Source: Anticarsia gemmatalis
Lineage: Eukaryota > Arthropoda > Insecta > Lepidoptera > Erebidae
Assembly: GCF_050436995.1 (NCBI RefSeq)
Contig: NC_134773.1
Coordinates: 5,568,092 to 5,632,091 of the forward strand
Length of the DNA stretch: 64,000 bases
Direction of reading: 5' to 3'
The translations under genes and the position numbers were made by a program. This document shows positions 61,850-64,000 of the stretch, piece after piece. The notes below the pieces were generated by a model. The model saw nothing but the letters and a program-made list of their open reading frames with translations, was not told where the DNA came from and searched no databases. Numbering within the stretch: position 1 is the stretch's first letter; each line of letters begins with the position of its first letter.

Positions 61850-64000
61850 CCCCCTCCCCCTCGTGGGTCTGCACCTTGTCGTGGTGAGGGGGCTCAGTAG
61901 CATTAGCGAAGCCAAGACAGACCCGAAGGGACCGTTTCGTTCTGAGGCCTTCAGGCTCAGAACCAGGTCCCTTCACACCGTGTGGTGGTGCGCGAGCGCC
62001 ACTGCGCGAGAGAGGAAGGAAAACCTCTATAAAAAACCATGGGGGGGCGGATTTTCATGTCCTGCCCGGGGTGGGGGTGTCCGCTGAGTACCGTTCTCGG
62101 CGGACCCAAACCGCAAGCCTGGCCCAATTCTTGGGTCAGGATCGGGGGTCGCTGTCGGAGGTCGGGGAGACAGTGGTCGCGAGGAAGAAAACCTCTATAA
62201 AAAATAACCCTAACCGTAAGGTTGCCCGTGCCGAGGCGGTGCGTGGCCGGCAGGGGTTCGGTCGCTAGCGGGTGTTAGGTTAAGTTTTAGTTTTAAGGTT
62301 TTGTAGGGACCAACCCTAATTAAAAAAAAGGAAACAACATGGAGATCGCATCTTGTAATACTGTGGTACCCCAGGTCGGTACCGGCAGCGCCGCTGCCGG
62401 AGAATCCGACCCCGCCGTTCCGGCGGGCAGAGCCCCCTCGTACTCTGGGGAGGGGCAACAAATGCGTTCCGACAGCCGGCTGGAAAGTTCGGTTGTCGAT
62501 GGGCCGTCCTGCGCCTCGGGAGGTCCTGGGTCTGGAGAGGCAGGAGGGAGGAGATCGCCAACACCGATTGGCACTGGTGTCAGAGCTACTCCGGTAGCTC
62601 ACAGTACGGGTAGCACCAATGGAGCGGGTAGGGAAGGCCTACAGCAGAAAAGGGATGGACGGGGAAGATTCCTCAGGTCCGGTTCTGATCCCAAGATAGA
62701 GGAGATTGGGGGCAAAAAGCCCGGCAGTGCAGATTGCGCTGCAGTTGAGGGGCGGCGCACGCCTAGTATTGCGCGCCCCTCGTCGGTTGGAGGAGGGGGT
62801 TCTAGGCCCTTGTCCCCCGTCGTTGTGCTGGAGCGGCTCCCCATCCACATTGCGAGCCCCAGCGTAAGATCTCGAATCGCTCAGGAGTCCAGTGTCGATT
62901 CCGACACTGGCTCCGATATGAGCATTCAATCCGATGTGAATCATCCGTCGGAGAGTGGCCGCCTTTGGCGGAAGCGTCGACCACGCCCCGAGTCCGAGGA
63001 GTCGGACGGGGCGCGAAAAAAGAAGAAGGCGCCGTCCAAAAAGACACAAGGGTCCGATCCGGAGGACCAGTCTGCCAAGCAATTGGCAGACTCAATTCAA
63101 GACAACTTAGAGGCAGTAGTCGAGGTCGCCGACAAGTCCGGAAACCTGAAAGGGACCTTTATCAAGTCCCTGAAGGATGCCGCCCGGAACATCAGGTTGG
63201 CGGTGTCCGAGTTAAGTCGGCGGTCCGCGACAAGCGAAAATCTGGCGCTTCAGGCGCAGAACAGCAGGCTAAAGGCGGAGGTCGACCACCTGAATAAAGA
63301 GATGGCGGCGCTAAAATCCGTGGTGGAAAACATTAGCAACACCACCAACGGCGTCCAGCCCGTAACTACTGGGCAGGCGCCTCCCTCTGTTGAACGCGCC
63401 ATCGCCGACCTCCGCCTCATGGTGGACGCCCGTTTTGGGGCCATAGAGGCCCGGCTTCCGCCGGAGCCCCGCATCCGTCCGCCCCTGGCGGCGGATAAGA
63501 AAGTGGCAGGGGCACCTCCTGTGCCCGCCGCTAGAGCGACGACGACGGCGGCACCAACCCCCGCCACCAGAAAGGGCAAGGCGACAGCGCCACCAGCGCC
63601 ACCAGCGCCGGCAACAGAGCCCGCCACCGCGCCAAATCCACCGGCTCCCTCGACCAGAAAAGGAAAGGGGGGCAAAAAGGGCAAGCCGTCATACAGCGCA
63701 GTGGCGGCCATGCCCGCCAAAGAGGCTCCCGCAATCCCGGCGACTGCCAACGAGTGGCAGCTCGTCGGGAAGAATGGAAAGGCGGCAAAGGCGCCCAAGG
63801 AAAAGGCGCCCAAAAACCTAAAAAAGAAGGCGTCCAAGAAGAAGGCGGCGAAGCTCCGGACTCCTAAGTCGGCTGCAGTGGTCATAACACTGCAGCCGGA
63901 GGCGGTGAAGAACGGCGCCTCTTACAAGGACGTCATTGGGGACGCAAAGGCCAAGATCAACCTGGCCGACTTGGGCATTGGCCCCAATGACGTCCGGTTC
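61850..64000 (+). mobile_element. SART-like retrotransposon (element 5; 5' module B), cut by the window end
   Basis: 5' UTR as in element 4 but with a duplicated CCCCCT at its very start (61850-61860), then ORF1. Continues beyond base 64000. Confidence 0.92.
62339..64000 (+). CDS. ORF1 (Gag-like) of element 5, 3' end outside window
   Basis: ATG at 62339 (context AACAACATGG). The N-terminus (MEIASCNTVVPQVGTGSAAA) is the module B form; it diverges from element 4 between the GGPGSGEAG and EIGGKKPG blocks, then follows the same basic blocks and coiled-coil segment. The frame is open to the window edge, before the zinc knuckles. No break seen. Confidence 0.9.
   Translation, partial: MEIASCNTVVPQVGTGSAAAGESDPAVPAGRAPSYSGEGQQMRSDSRLESSVVDGPSCASGGPGSGEAGGRRSPTPIGTGVRATPVAHSTGSTNGAGREGLQQKRDGRGRFLRSGSDPKIEEIGGKKPGSADCAAVEGRRTPSIARPSSVGGGGSRPLSPVVVLERLPIHIASPSVRSRIAQESSVDSDTGSDMSIQSDVNHPSESGRLWRKRRPRPESEESDGARKKKKAPSKKTQGSDPEDQSAKQLADSIQDNLEAVVEVADKSGNLKGTFIKSLKDAARNIRLAVSELSRRSATSENLALQAQNSRLKAEVDHLNKEMAALKSVVENISNTTNGVQPVTTGQAPPSVERAIADLRLMVDARFGAIEARLPPEPRIRPPLAADKKVAGAPPVPAARATTTAAPTPATRKGKATAPPAPPAPATEPATAPNPPAPSTRKGKGGKKGKPSYSAVAAMPAKEAPAIPATANEWQLVGKNGKAAKAPKEKAPKNLKKKASKKKAAKLRTPKSAAVVITLQPEAVKNGASYKDVIGDAKAKINLADLGIGPNDVRF

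Noticed and set aside
39841..64000. R1 element in 28S rDNA
   Set aside because: The ORF2 is R1-clade, but the flanks are TTAGG repeats, not rDNA, and the ORF junction is TAATG as in SART1.
39841..64000. TRAS-type telomeric element
   Set aside because: TRAS inserts in the CCTAA strand orientation; here the sense strand is in the TTAGG orientation and the length (about 6.4 kb) and TAATG junction fit SART.

Overview
This is a chromosome-end window from an insect, most likely a moth or butterfly. The evidence is (TTAGG)n telomeric repeats carrying R1-clade retrotransposons of the SART type, a tRNA-derived SINE, Lep1-like Helitron fragments, and intron-rich genes whose short exons are GC-rich and whose introns are AT-rich. 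No prokaryotic features are present. All calls come from reading the sequence; no database search was possible.

Layout. (1) 1-14009, plus strand: the last 16 coding exons of a BRWD/PHIP-type double-bromodomain protein. Its start, including any WD40 part, lies left of the window. Its introns hold a 2.5 kb TCAC-type satellite and a 169-bp array that repeats part of an exon together with its splice donor. An in-frame 283-codon open frame follows its stop codon. (2) 14862-23597: long 3' flank and intergenic DNA with MITE-like elements, a 56-bp-arm hairpin and microsatellites. (3) 23598-28367, minus strand: a four-exon gene for a 1021-residue basic/Ser-rich protein whose last exon has a Rap1(TERF2IP)-like Myb domain. 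(4) 28749-31948: a nest of mobile elements. An inverted-repeat-bounded region contains an RTE-clade LINE fragment, which in turn contains an ORF-less relative of the SART-like elements with a 15-bp target-site duplication. (5) 33371-38133, minus strand: a complete 17-exon kainate-type ionotropic glutamate receptor (944 aa, all splice phases consistent). (6) 38750-39796: subtelomeric minisatellite and A-rich DNA. (7) 39797-64000: five head-to-tail SART-like elements (one 5'-truncated, three full length, one cut by the window end), separated only by 14-44 bp of TTAGG repeat.

The G-rich telomeric strand reads 5'->3' to the right, so the chromosome end should lie to the right of the window and the glutamate receptor is the last ordinary gene, about 1.7 kb from the first telomeric repeat. 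Each complete element has an ORF1 with zinc knuckles and an ORF2 with an APE-type endonuclease and a reverse transcriptase. The two are joined by the overlapping stop-start TAATG, the arrangement known for SART1. The elements are modular: two kinds of 5' module (A, B) are combined with two kinds of body/3' UTR (I, II) as A-I, A-II and B-I.
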